From: Omphalotus guepiniiformis
Lineage: Eukaryota; Basidiomycota; Agaricomycetes; Agaricales; Omphalotaceae
Length of the DNA: 64,000 bases
NCBI GenBank assembly: GCA_028554645.1
Contig: JAQOOI010000011.1
Location: 62,001-126,000, forward strand
Direction: 5' to 3'
Below, piece by piece: positions 36,465 through 47,375 of this stretch (position 1 is the first letter of the stretch; every line of letters begins with the position of its first letter). Made by a program: the position numbers and the translations under genes. A model generated the notes under the pieces. It saw only the letters and a program-made list of their open reading frames with translations. It made no database searches and had not been told where the DNA came from.

Positions 36465-38697
36465 ATGCCTTCGAAACGTCTATCAAGACCTTTGAAACAA
36501 AAGTCTATCCAGTCCGCAACTAATTTTACGCCCCAACCACGACCTCCACACTCTGAGAAACATAGTCTGCAACCCCACTTACGTTCCCGACAACCTCGAA
36601 TAGTCCCAATTGGAGCAAGAAACCTCCTCGTCTACCATCGTCGAAAGAAGAACCTTAAACTCGCACGACATGCGCTGTCTTCATCGTCTTCGTCGGCTAA
36701 TAGAGGGAACTTGGGGCTATTGACGGAAGAGTCTAGAAAGTGAGTCGTTTCGGGGCGTTGAATGGGTATAACATTATTGACGAAATTCCCAACCCACCAA
36801 TTTATCGTTCGCTCCATCTCCCCACAACATCTCGAAGATGCTTGAAAACGTTGTCGTTCTATTGCCCACCTAAAGAATCGGGTATGCCACGCTGGATGCC
36901 TATCCCGCGCTCGAGACGTGCGGCGGTGTTGGTGGCGTTGTTTGTTGGAAGGAGAGGAGATTTGTATGTTTTGTTGAGTAGGTGGGTTGCCTTCTTATCC
37001 CTCGTCCGCATCCCTTCCCGCCAAATCTCCCTTCACTCTCTACTCAGCTCAAAACACGCACGCACTAACACCAGCTTATTGTATTCCCAACAGACGTTCA
37101 TCGACGCTCCGCTCGTTTGCAGGCGACACATCGTTACCTGGTGGTAAGATGGATCCGGAGGATCGGTCGATTGAGGATACAGCCGTGAGTGGAATTCGTT
37201 TCGTCGGTCTTTCATAAAGCTAAAGATGTCTCACGTATCTCGACCACACCGATTCCTTCGATTCTCCCGTGAAACCGTCTATCTTCTAGCGTAGGGAAGC
37301 ATTCGAGGAAGTACGTTCGTCTCCCCCCTCTCTTCCGTCCCTTTCCTTTCTTTCTCCCTTTCTCCCGTCCCGTCCCTCCTCTCGTTCTCAGAGCTCACCA
37401 CTCGTCAATGTATAATACACCCTTCGCTCAACGCCTCCGCCGGTAGATTGGTCTCCCACGCTCTAGAACTAAAGTCCCACTTCTGTGTATCCTCGAACCG
37501 TTTTTTGTAGAGAAGGAGCTCGTTGTCACGCCGTGAGTGTTGAGTGTTGGGTTTTGTGGATCTATGTTGGTGTTTGATGTCTGTTTTGTCATTTTTGAGC
37601 TTAGGCGGGGTTCGTTAGGATGTGGGGGGGTTGGGTTGAAGTTGGAGCTGGAGTTGAATCTCGATCTCTTTTGTTCCTTCGACTCTCTGGACCTTGCTGA
37701 TCCTCAATCTTGTTTCATACTTAGAGTCGTAGTCCTGATACTTGATACGACACTCCAGGTGAGCCCTTCCTTTCTTCAGTCCATCCTCTTTTCTCCCTCT
37801 CACCCTCGTTTCACACCCCGCTCCATCCTCAGCCAATCCTCAACAGCGATGAAGTGACATCCCTATTCTCACACCCTCTTCGGTCGTTTCTATCTTCAAC
37901 GGCGCCTTTCGAATACGAGCACGACGCCGACACCACCGCTGAAGGTGATCACACTGGTGTAGCAGGTTCGGAGGTCGTAGAGGAGCTATATCAATATCAT
38001 ACGTGGCACGATCATGAGTGGGATGGGCCGGGAGTTGTCGTCAATATTGATGGGGACGGTCGTCATCGTCGTCGCGGTGATGTGAGTGAGCTGGAGCTGG
38101 AAGTGGATGAGGGTGGGCCCAATGGAGAGGGTAGCGGCGAGGTAAAAAGCGAGAGGCACAGGCAGACGAACGAGATGCTAACAGAGGGGAAAGTGGTCAA
38201 GCGCAAGATTCGAATGCATAGATTCTTAACAGGCCGCGAAGCAGGGGGTATCAAACCTGTATATGGATTGACCGCGTACGTGTGAGCTTCCCTTCCCCTC
38301 CCCTTTCCCCATGCCACGCCACGCCACGCCACCTCCCTCGCAGATCAACCAACTAATCACCCTTCACAGCGCAATCCTCATCCACACAGCCCAAACAGGT
38401 TTCTCAGTCCCTCCTTCGTTCGATGTACACCCTCCATATCCACCTGGATCACCCCCGTCGACGAAGATGCGTGTCGCGTGGGCTATGGTTAAAGGTGATG
38501 CGAGGGTGAGGGATGGAGTTGAGAGGGAGGGTTTGAGGGAGGCGGTAAAAGGGGAGGGGTTGGATGGGAGGGTTGATTGGGGGAAGGTTAGGAGGTTGGC
38601 GGGGGTTGAGGATGGGGAGGGCGAGGGAGAGGGCGAGGGAGAAGGGGAAGCGGGGAAGGGACAGAGGTCGAAGATGCCGGTGAAGAGTAAGTTGTGA
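36465..38697 (+). CDS. PCD1: NUDIX hydrolase, peroxisomal CoA diphosphatase (PCD1-like)
   Basis: CoA diphosphatases cleave CoA to 4'-phosphopantetheine and 3',5'-ADP in peroxisomes. Eight exons join in frame to 473 residues: 36465-36739, 36838-36981, 37094-37184, 37290-37310, 37447-37532, 37725-37758, 37833-38275 and 38370-38697. Visible are LLTEESRKCLKTL, RRAAVLVALFVGRRGDLYVL, the CoA-type signature GDTSLPGGKMDPED and the NUDIX helix RREAFEE-IGL (about 171-180), then VPLLCILEPF, VVVLILD, NSDEVTSLFSHPL, RMHRFLTGREAGG and KPVYGLTAAILIH. The last residues are SKL, a canonical PTS1 signal. A GEGEGEGEGEGE tract precedes it. Exon 4 is 21 nt. The basic N-terminus (MPSKRLSRP) is family-atypical and its start is the least certain part. 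Confidence 0.85.
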
Positions 38698-39634
38698 GAT
38701 ATATGGCTGTAACTATTGGCGCGTGGAAGCTTGTGTGTATATGTATGGCTATAGCTTCGAGCCTTCGTTCGAAATACCATTATATTACGTAGTTCGTTTT
38801 CGATTCTGTCTTTCTTTCTACTTGTTAGTATACAGGTGAAGCACTCGGAGTATAGCTGGACAGCTAAGGAGTCAGCGTTGTGACTTGTAGTGGAGGTTGT
38901 TCAGAGTGTACGTGTTGAATTGGTGAGTAAGTTTCTGCCTATCAACAGCCTTTCGACCTAATAACTATACTAATACTCTCCGACTTATTTCCTCACCACC
39001 CCGAATCTAAACAATCCGCAAAGCTCTCTAGTTCATAAACTGGACCCCATCTGGACCCGGACTTCCCGGTAAAGGCCTAGCATTGTGAACTTCCTAGAAC
39101 TTCATTGATTCAAAATGAACTTCTGGCCGCGCATACAACTAAAAGTATGGCAACATCGATACTTCAACCACTGTACCGTCAAATAAATGAACTTACAGAG
39201 GCCGTTACCACTAAACCACAGATATATCATCTGTAGAACACTACATTCTGCTTACAGTTGGCTGTATATGATATTTACATCTTGAAAATGCTGACCAGGT
39301 GAATTCATGCAAAGTTCAAACGAGTTCACACAGAGTTCAGCAGAAATGTGGGCAAGGTTTCCTGCCCCAGACTTCTGAGTAAAGCTCGGTCCCCCTGTGA
39401 ACTCTATCTGAACTCCCTTGAACTTAATGCAGATAAGTTATCACCGGAGATCTGGTGCTGAGTGCATAGATGAGAGAGTCTAAATCAAGCGGTGAGTTAC
39501 ATATCAGATTGCATCCACTAGCTACAGTCCAGACTCCATCAAAAGTTCAAACGTTCATACCGCGGTAACGAGTCCAAGTACAGTTCAGTGAAAGACTGTA
39601 CTAACCTAGCTAGAGTCTAGACTTGATATTGAGT
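38698..39634. other. Intergenic between PCD1-like gene and the retrotransposon nest
   Basis: No ORF. From about 39,000 the words agttcaaa, gagttca and gaactt recur often, suggesting degraded repeat DNA. The sequence just left of 39,635 is the host flank of element A. Confidence 0.45.
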
Positions 39635-39650
39635 TGTAAACCGTCGTCGG

Positions 39651-40000
39651 TTTTATACCAGTGATCTAATATCAATACATATGGTCAGTTTATCTCCTCA
39701 GCACAAGACAATATGGAAATGGCTTTATTTCACCTAATATCAATACATATGGTCAGTTTATCTAAGAGTCAATGAGTACATATGTTCTAGGTGAAATAAA
39801 AGGGGGATAGACATACCTCCTCAGCACAAGACAATATGGAAATGGCTGAGGAGCACGAATTGGGGAAAGCGACGAATATGGGGGAAAAAAGTCACGTGAG
39901 ACAGTGTACGTAGTTTGATAGCGGAGGTAAAACGGAAGCGGATAAGATAATGGAGGTATGACGGAGGTAAATATGGAGGCAATACAGAATCTAATTAACA
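39651..40000 (-). repeat. Element C 3' LTR
   Basis: 350 bp, differing from the other LTR at two positions. On the minus strand it begins TGTTAATTAG, preceded by the polypurine tract TTTGAGGGGGTG. Contains two copies of taatatcaatacatatggtc and two of cacaagacaatatggaaatg. Confidence 0.9.
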
Positions 40001-40012
40001 CACCCCCTCAAA
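40001..40012 (-). other. Element C polypurine tract
   Basis: TTTGAGGGGGTG on the minus strand directly adjoins the 3' LTR, the expected place for plus-strand DNA priming. Confidence 0.7.
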
Positions 40013-40073
40013 CTAAGGACACTGAAAGACAAAAGAATGAAAGGAAATAGTAATGAAAAAGGAAGTTGTGACA

Positions 40074-43000
40074 TTAGGTCTCGGAAAAAGGCAGGAGACC
40101 CAGGGAACGGACATGTTTATGATGCAAATCAGGAGGGAGGGGTTTTGTGAAAATATCAGCAATTATTTCCTGCGTTGGGATCCAAGCAGTCGCGAAAGCA
40201 CCAGAAGAAATATGGTCACGAATAAAATGAAAGCGGGTGTCAATATGACGCGAACATTTTGAAACAACATCAGAATTAGCTAAATCAATGGCAGAACAAT
40301 TATCAGAGAATAGTGGAAATGGAGAAGGCAAGGGCAACAAGAGAAAAGTTAGGTACATACGAAGCCAAAGAGCTGTTTTAAGAATGTGTGTTAAAGACAT
40401 ATATTCGGACTCTGTTGATGAAAGCGCAATTGTGCGTTGTTTAGAACTAGACCATGCAACAAGACCACCGTAAGCATAAATGGCAAAGCCGCAAACACTC
40501 TTACGGTCCGTAGAATCAGCAGCCCAATCCGCATCCGAAAGGCCAGAGCCCTCATCCACAGGAACCTTCGCCAACGTCGTAAGCCCATGTCGTTCTACAC
40601 CCCCATACTGAAGGACGAAGTCAGCAGTCGCGGAAAGATAGCGTAGCACACCTTTGGCCGCCACTCCATGTGCGCGTGTCGAATTAGAAGAGAACTGGGA
40701 CAAAGCCATGATGGAGAACACGATGTCTGGTCTCGACATGATTGCCAAGTAGAGGATCTCCCCAATAAGTGTCTGGTACCATTTGGTGAATTTCTCCTGA
40801 GCGTCAGGGACGCCGCGCAGGGCGACAGGAGATAGTTGGGATGGGTCAGACGGGCGTGAACGAAGTGGAACAGCAGATGGTTTGCATTCGGAAAGGTCGT
40901 AAGAAGACAAGACATCACGAATGTAGGGTTCCTGGTCGATCCACAAGAGACGATGTGCACGATCGTGTCGAATGCGCATACCCAGCCAGTTGGAAATGGC
41001 CCCCAAGTCTTCGAGGTCAAAACGTAAGCGCAAAGTAGCGATTAGCCAGTCATATAGTGGACCCGAGTTTGTTACTGCACAACCGTCATCAACATGGAAA
41101 GGAATTAGCATGCGTAGAGGAGAACCATCCGCTGGCATCATCAGAGTAGAGCCGGGTGGTGGAGCAGTGTAGGAGCGGGAGAATACAGCCAAGTCAGCTC
41201 CGTTTGTGACGAAACCGAGATCTTCGAGTGCTTCTCTGAGAGTGTAGTACCATTCACGGCTAGCTTGACACAGTCCATACAACGCTCGGTTAAGCTTGTA
41301 GACAACATCCGGATCATCTTCCAGGAAGTCTGGGACTTGTCCAACGTAGATGTCTTCGTTCAAACGGGCGTTCAAGAAAGCTGTTTTAAAATCAAAGGTA
41401 AAGATTTCCCAATCTTGTTGAGCTGCAAACGCGAGTAAAGCACGAACACCGGCGATATTCGCAGTGGGTGAACTCATTTTGTTAAAATCCGCAGGAAGCT
41501 GTCTGTTACCCTCCACCACCACTCTAGCCTTGGCTCGATCAATGGAACCATCTGCCTTGCATTTCCACACATGTACCCAATGAAGTGGGATAGCCTTCCG
41601 TCCCTCAGGCAGGCGGCATTTCGTGAAAACCTCCAGTTCGCAAAGGCGCTCAAATTCCTTGACGCGGGCTTCTCTCCAGACGGGGGCATCGGAACGACGA
41701 AGGGCATTACGGAGGGAGCTAGGGTCCTGGGTGAGGTCTTCAAGCCTAGGAGCAGAAGGGATAGCTGATGTCAGCAAGACCGAAGCAGAAGGCAAACGAG
41801 AAGTAACAGGATCAAGAAAGTCAAGAGAAGAAACAGGCGGGAAAACCACATCAGAAAAGGAAGAGAAATCACAGTCCTCTAGTGAATCAACAGCCGCAAC
41901 ATACGCCGAAACAGCTAAGTCCAATTTCTTCGAAGCAGAAGGTTTAGCAAGACTGTCCTGAAACGCCTGCCCGCGTTCAGTAAGCTTGATAGTGCGCTTG
42001 GGTCTGGGTGTATCAGGTACGGCATCAGACAGTGCGGGAGGTATAGAACGAGGGTTACGGCTCGTTCCCAACTTCCCGAACGATGATTCGTCAAAGACGA
42101 CGTCGCAACTGGTATGGTACCGGCCATTGAGGTCACGAACATACCAGCCCAAGGTATCCTCTGGGACACCTACAAAGAGACCCTCGGTCATGCGAGGAGA
42201 CCCCTTTTTCCGCAACTCTGGAGGAGTCTGGAAATAGACTCTACATCCAAAGACGCGAATCAAAGCGATGGAGGGTTTCTTTCCGAACATTGCTTCAAAT
42301 GGAGTCATGTTTTTAGGAAGGGTAGAAGTCGGGAAGCGATTCCTGATGTATACTGCATATAGAACAGCATCGGCCCAGAAAGAGTCTGGTAAGCCAGCAG
42401 CAATCATGAGAACGATTGCATCATTTTGAATGGTTCGGATGAGCCGTTCAATCTTTCCATTCTGAGCGTGAGCGTAGGGAACTGTCAATTGAAGGGTGAT
42501 ACCTTTGCCTCGGAAAAGAGCTTTCATGGCCTTCCCAATGAACTCTCCAGCATTGTCACATCTTACAATTTCCACCTTGAGTCCTGTCTTTGTTTCCCAA
42601 GTGTTGATCGTACCCTCGGTATGCTCTACCGCTTCAGTTTTCTTCGCCATGCAAGCGGCTGATATGAAGGTGGAGTAATCATCAATGATGGCATGGAAAT
42701 ACTCTTCATGTCGAGGCGATAGTTTTGGCCAAGGACCCGATGTATCCATATGTAGAAGACCAAGTCAACGCAAGGCACGATTCCCGTTGTGTGCATAAGG
42801 AGTAGCCGGATGTTTGCCAAGTAGACATTCTTGACATATTCCAGAGGCTTTAGATTCGTTGTATTTAGGATCGATGCCTTCGACGTAGTTTCCGGACAGT
42901 AAAGAGTTAACTGCCTCTACACCCCCATGAGCGAGCCTTTGATGATACAAGTCACCCATGACTTTTGGTAGAGTAAAGGTTGCGAAAACAACTGAGGGAG

Positions 43001-43442
43001 TCAACGTCAATGGATTTTTGGGAAATGCGAGAGTATGGTCAGCGACGGCAGCAAGAGTGTCGGGGTTTGTGATGAAAGACCCTGGAATAGTCGACAAACG
43101 GTCAACAGTTTTCCCTTGTATGAAGGGGCGACGAGAACCCTTCTCTTTCGGAAAGTAGAGGCGAAAGTGAGATTCTTCGCTTACAACAGTCCATTTGCGC
43201 TCGGTGAAGAAACCTTGTGAAATCAGGTTTACAGGGGCTTCAGGAACATATAGGCAATTGTCCAAAACAATCGTAATAGATTCACTTGAGTCTCCAATAG
43301 GACACAAGACTGCGCAAGTACCCATGGCAGAGGAAGTAAGAGTTCCAGCGTTTGCTGTAACAGCTTCCACTCGTTGGGAGGAGTCCAACGAAAGGAAAGC
43401 AGCACGATCACAAAAGAAAAGCAGCGCGATCGCGACTGACAT
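40074..43442 (-). pseudogene. Element C pol (protease/integrase/RT/RNase H), interrupted
   Basis: Order is typical of copia. The protease remnant DSASTHHVS is just upstream in another frame. Then come the GAG-pre-integrase zinc site (YHQRLAHGG, CQECLLGK), integrase (IIDDYS, RCDNAGEF, AQNGKIERLIRT, FWADAVLYAVYIRNR), RT (FTFDFKTAFLNARL, KLNRALYGLCQASREWY, catalytic FHVDDG) and RNase H (KQRTIALSSTESEYMS, HIDTRFHFIRD, DIFTKPLP). A TGA at 42765-42767 separates pre-integrase from integrase core in one frame (NGNRALR, stop, LGLLHMDTSGP). It probably derives from CGA. The 891-codon stretch after the stop is otherwise intact to the end. Confidence 0.85.
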
Positions 43443-45410
43443 GATGTGTTGACGCTGAATCGAGCAATGGTTCTTCCGAAGTTACGATAGCTGCGTATAT
43501 TGCAGGTTTCGCGATCTTCAGCATCGCAAGATTACTTGCACCCCCATCAAGAAATGCAACGCGTGGAGGCGAACCAAGTGGAGAAGGTGGAACTGAGGAG
43601 GGGCTTTGTTGCACAGGAGGAGCAGCCGTCAAATTTACAGTCGCCAGTTTAGACTCAGATGACTTCGGTTGAGCAGGTGTAGATGAACCTGCATTCCATT
43701 TTTTGCAGTTATTACAGTCCAAAAGTGTTCGACCGTAACCTCCACATCCCGAGCACTTCTTTTCCTCCTTGGTTAAAGCAGTAGACTCAGGTCTTGATCT
43801 ACGATCCTCGATAGATTTTATATCCGCATGTTCGATGATTTCAAGGCAAAATCTCTCGAAAACCTGACATGTCACAGAGATTGGCGCTGCAGTAGCAGTC
43901 CGTAAGGTGTCCCTGCGCATCAGGGTGTACGGGTCAGATGTAGGAATATGATATGCGCATTCGGACAGGTGGTGACTCCACGATATAATCAACGATGTCC
44001 GCATGAGGGCAGTCGTAGTAGCACGCCATTTAGTGATATATTCCTTTACATTCCTTCGGTCTAGCATTAGCAGAGAGTGAAGTGGAATAAAGTTGATCCC
44101 GTTGATTCATCGCTGCAGAGTTCCCAGCAGCTCCATAAGTTGCTCTCAGCATGTCGAGGATACTCTTAGCCATGTACGGCTGCATATCATCCGCAAGACC
44201 ATCCGGGATCTGACCAAGGACTTCTCCTGAGACTGTACTCCGAATTAGACCATGTATAATGTTATCATTATCGCACCAAACACGCCAACGAACAAAATCC
44301 AAGCTCTCATCTGCAACCAGTGGCATTGCCGGACGAAGTAGCGGCCGGGTGAATATATTGAAAGGAGTACCCAGAGGAGGCTCGTCAATAACGTGGTTAC
44401 GCAGGTAAATGTCGTTAATGATCCCCATAATACTCGTCTCCCATCGATTCCAATCCCCAGAACCTTTCAGCTTGTCAACCGCTTTCATCGAGTTATTGGC
44501 ATAAGAGAGCAAACTCGAAGGACAAGGCGAGTTTCCCTCAGAACGCAAGATACGTTCGAAGTCCTTCGAAAGATGATAACCAGCAGAGTAGTCCACAGAA
44601 TCGTTAGTCAGCGCGGGGGCAGCCACGACAGACACGTTCGTCGGATAAATCGGATACTGGTTCATCAAAGGTGACGGAGGAAGCTGATGGTAATAGTTGT
44701 GAGGGGAATGCAACAAGTGTTGATAAGCATGTTGAGGAGACGTGGGATGACTGAGAGGCAATTGGAATTGCGTCGTCCGAGGGGAGTAAGCTGGACGAGA
44801 AGCACGAGGCGGCAACGGAGGGGGAACCAAAGTTGGTGAGCGTGTCGGCGGAGGCGCTTGAGCAGAGAGTATGCTCATGAGTAGAGCCTCAAATTGATCC
44901 ATACGCGCATTCAAATTGGAGACATCCTGATTAGAGCCTCAAATCGATCCATACGCGCATTCAAATTGGAGACATCCTGATTAGAGCCTCAAATCGATCC
45001 ATACGCGCATTCAAATTGGAGACATCCTGATTAGAATGGCTAAAGGACTGGCGAAGAGTCGGACGAGGTTCGTCAAGTTCCTGCGTAACCGTCGCTGACG
45101 TGTCAGAGGCTGGAATAGTCTCGCTCGGATGTACATTCGCAGTAGAGGCTTGTTCCGAGGAGAAAAGAAGGGGAGTTTGGATATCGTCCCAGTTACTCTC
45201 CTCACTTAGAGGAGAGATGCCTGAATCGACAGGAGTCGCCGTCGAAGAGCCAGAGCTTGCCCTCGAAGAGCTTGAAGCTGCATTCAAGGGATTCCCAGTA
45301 GCTGTCGAGGAACTCGTCGTGGCATGATTTTGAGTACGGAGCGTACTAGAACGCGTGCTCGAAGGTGAGCGTGACCGCGTAGTCGATCTAGATCGAAGAT
45401 TCTTGTCCAT
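43408..45410 (-). pseudogene. Element C gag, frame-broken
   Basis: Starts MDKNLRSRSTTRSRSPS at 45410, with a Ser/Thr-rich N-terminus, then the copia gag core (GSGDWNRWETSIMGII, FVRWRVWCDNDNIIHGLI, LDMLRATYGAAG). Three 50-bp units at 44881-45030 shift the frame; one unit would keep it. A further break lies at 44,030-44,067 and another near 43,410-43,440, where a short duplication repeats CDRAAF. The zinc knuckle is degenerate: CSGCGGYGRTLLDC has Arg where His is expected. Confidence 0.8.
44881..45030. repeat. Three tandem 50-bp units inside copia gag
   Basis: Units at 44881-44930, 44931-44980 and 44981-45030 (shared word catacgcgcattcaaattgg). Two extra units add 100 bp and break the gag frame. 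Confidence 0.9.
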
Positions 45411-45494
45411 GACGGAAGTGAAAAAAAAACGAATATGAAATATAGTTTTATTGAGCCCAAGTGTCTTGATGTATGATATTTTGATCTAGTAACC

Positions 45495-45510
45495 GGATAG
45501 GCCCATAACC
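45495..45510 (-). other. Element C primer-binding site, anticodon-arm type
   Basis: Immediately inside the 5' LTR the minus strand reads GGTTATGGGCC. It can pair with the anticodon loop of initiator Met tRNA (GGCUCAUAACC, one G-U pair), the half-tRNA priming known for Drosophila copia and Ty5. tRNA identity is inferred. Confidence 0.5.
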
Positions 45511-45860
45511 TTTTATACCAGTGATCTAATATCAATACATATGGTCAGTTTATCTCCTCAGCACAAGACAATATGGAAATGGCTTTATTTCACCTAATAT
45601 CAATACATATGGTCAGTTTATCTAAGAGTCAATGAGTACATATGTTCTAGGTGAAATAAAAGGGGGATAGACATACCTCCTCAGCACAAGACAATATGGA
45701 AATGGCTGAGGAGCACGAATTGGGGAAAGCGACGAATATGGGGGGAAAAAGTCACGTGAGACAGTGTACGTAGTTTGATAGCGGAGGTAAAACGGAAGCG
45801 GATAAGATAATGGAGGTATGACGGAGGTAAATATGGAGGCAATACGGAATCTAATTAACA
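45511..45860 (-). repeat. Element C 5' LTR
   Basis: 350 bp, two differences from the 3' LTR. The segment tttatttcaccta / aggtgaaataaa within it forms an inverted repeat. Confidence 0.9.
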
Positions 45861-47375
45861 GTCGGTGATAATCGGCTGAGTTCTGGCCAATGAAACGACG
45901 AGAATGCAGGAAAATAAGTACCTGACAAACTGGAACATCCTAGCCAATGACGAGGCTGGTCGAGGTGAGTTGATGTAAATGAATACTGGTGATGTCTGAC
46001 TCTGGGCGGACATATCTATAACCCGGCCATTGAATAACGGAAATGTTAGATACAAGTCGCCCAGGTTCTGGATTTTTGTTCCCGATCTATGTAGATGAAT
46101 CCTACTGGCTAATTGGACTGTGTTTTAGAAATCCCTCATATGTCTTCGTACATTGTAGGCTAGCGCGCCGGTGATTGGTTTTATTAACTTACTTGTCACA
46201 AGTTCTGATTGGATATCCAAGAGTACCAGTCTAGATACACACCTTCCCTGCTGCTCACAGGCTCTCCGAGGACTTGATATTTCCCTCTCCTGGTTCTTAA
46301 ACTGTATCCCGCAACCAAGCTATGTAGAATCCTTTGAATTACTCCGAATAACTGTAAGGCCTAGGTCAAGGCAGCTGTGCTATCATGTTGTAGGCTAAAG
46401 TAAGGAACTTGTCACGCGTAAGTACGAAGGATATATAAGTTCGAAATCAACAGACAGCTGTCTAGTATGGACTTAAAACCAATGAATGCTTCTTGGCCTG
46501 ATGTCTTCTGGACAAATGTATATGGCCTAGCCAATGACAGAAATAATATATACAAACGGGCTAGGTTCTGCTGTGAACCTATACCACTACTGTACAACTA
46601 CAAGATTCTGGCTTCAACTTCTTACTGGTCTAGATGAATCCTATTGGCTCATTTAGAACCTTATTTATACGTTGTAGCTCGCCGGTGATTGGTTATGTCA
46701 AATGTATCAAAACATGGTCTGATTGGATAGCCATGAGTCCTCTCCCGGCTCTCCCAGCGAACCGCACCAGACCAAGCAAGACTTCTTTGATGCCGCTGTG
46801 CTTGGTGCTGGACAGGAGTTGAAGCTTTGAGATGACTCGACATTTTGCTGCCGACATGTAGTAATGATGTAGCTGGCGATGCAAAGAACTTGGCACCGTG
46901 GCGTAAGTACAACAAAACAAAAACATTCATTTTGCAGAAAATAAATGTACTACTACATATTTACAGGCACGATATGGGTCGTTTCATCATTTGGCCTAGA
47001 TCGTACTACTACTATGTACTACGAAGCGATGATAGATAATACCGGTCACAATTCTTCTATTTGTGAAATCCACGTTGTGTGTAGGCTATTTCAATCTAAT
47101 GCGAGCTTCCTGTGCTCAGGGGTTTAAAAAATGTGTAAGGGCTCTCACTAGTTCAGACTTCAACTAAACCAAACAGGGCTTTAGATTATTCCTGGGTGTA
47201 GTATAGACAAGTAGTCGTAGTCGTAAAACGATAGTGAGAGTAAGAGTAAGAGTTAAAAGTGATTATGTAAGTAGGCAGGTAACGACAATATACTGGCCGT
47301 TACACCCTCCCCCTTCAGATTGAGCCCACGGATTAATCTATAAAGAATTCGTAGGTGAGAATAAGCGGGGATGGA

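Larger units (their letters stand above)
39651..45860 (-). mobile_element. Element C: Ty1/copia retrotransposon, 6.2 kb
   Basis: Two 350-bp LTRs flank gag and a copia-order pol (protease, integrase, RT, RNase H). The 5-bp target duplication GTCGG is at 39646-39650 and 45861-45865. The internal ORFs carry a tandem-duplication frameshift, further frame breaks and a TGA, so it looks non-autonomous. Confidence 0.9.
39635..47304 (-). repeat. Element A 3' LTR (about 1.45 kb without the nested copia)
   Basis: On the minus strand it starts TGTAACGG at 47304, directly after the purine tract, and ends CGGTTTACA at 39635. TGTAA/TTACA form short inverted ends. Element C interrupts it 16 bp from its end. 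The part 45,866-47,304 contains a diverged internal duplication of roughly 540 bp: tctagatgaatcctattggc and gccggtgattggtt recur at about 46,090-46,180 and 46,630-46,700. Several CCAAT words and TATAAATAAGG on the minus strand could be promoter parts. Confidence 0.5.

Noticed and set aside
46085..46735. Repeated blocks considered as tRNA or SINE copies
   Set aside because: No A/B box pair or cloverleaf. They lie inside the long LTR of element A.
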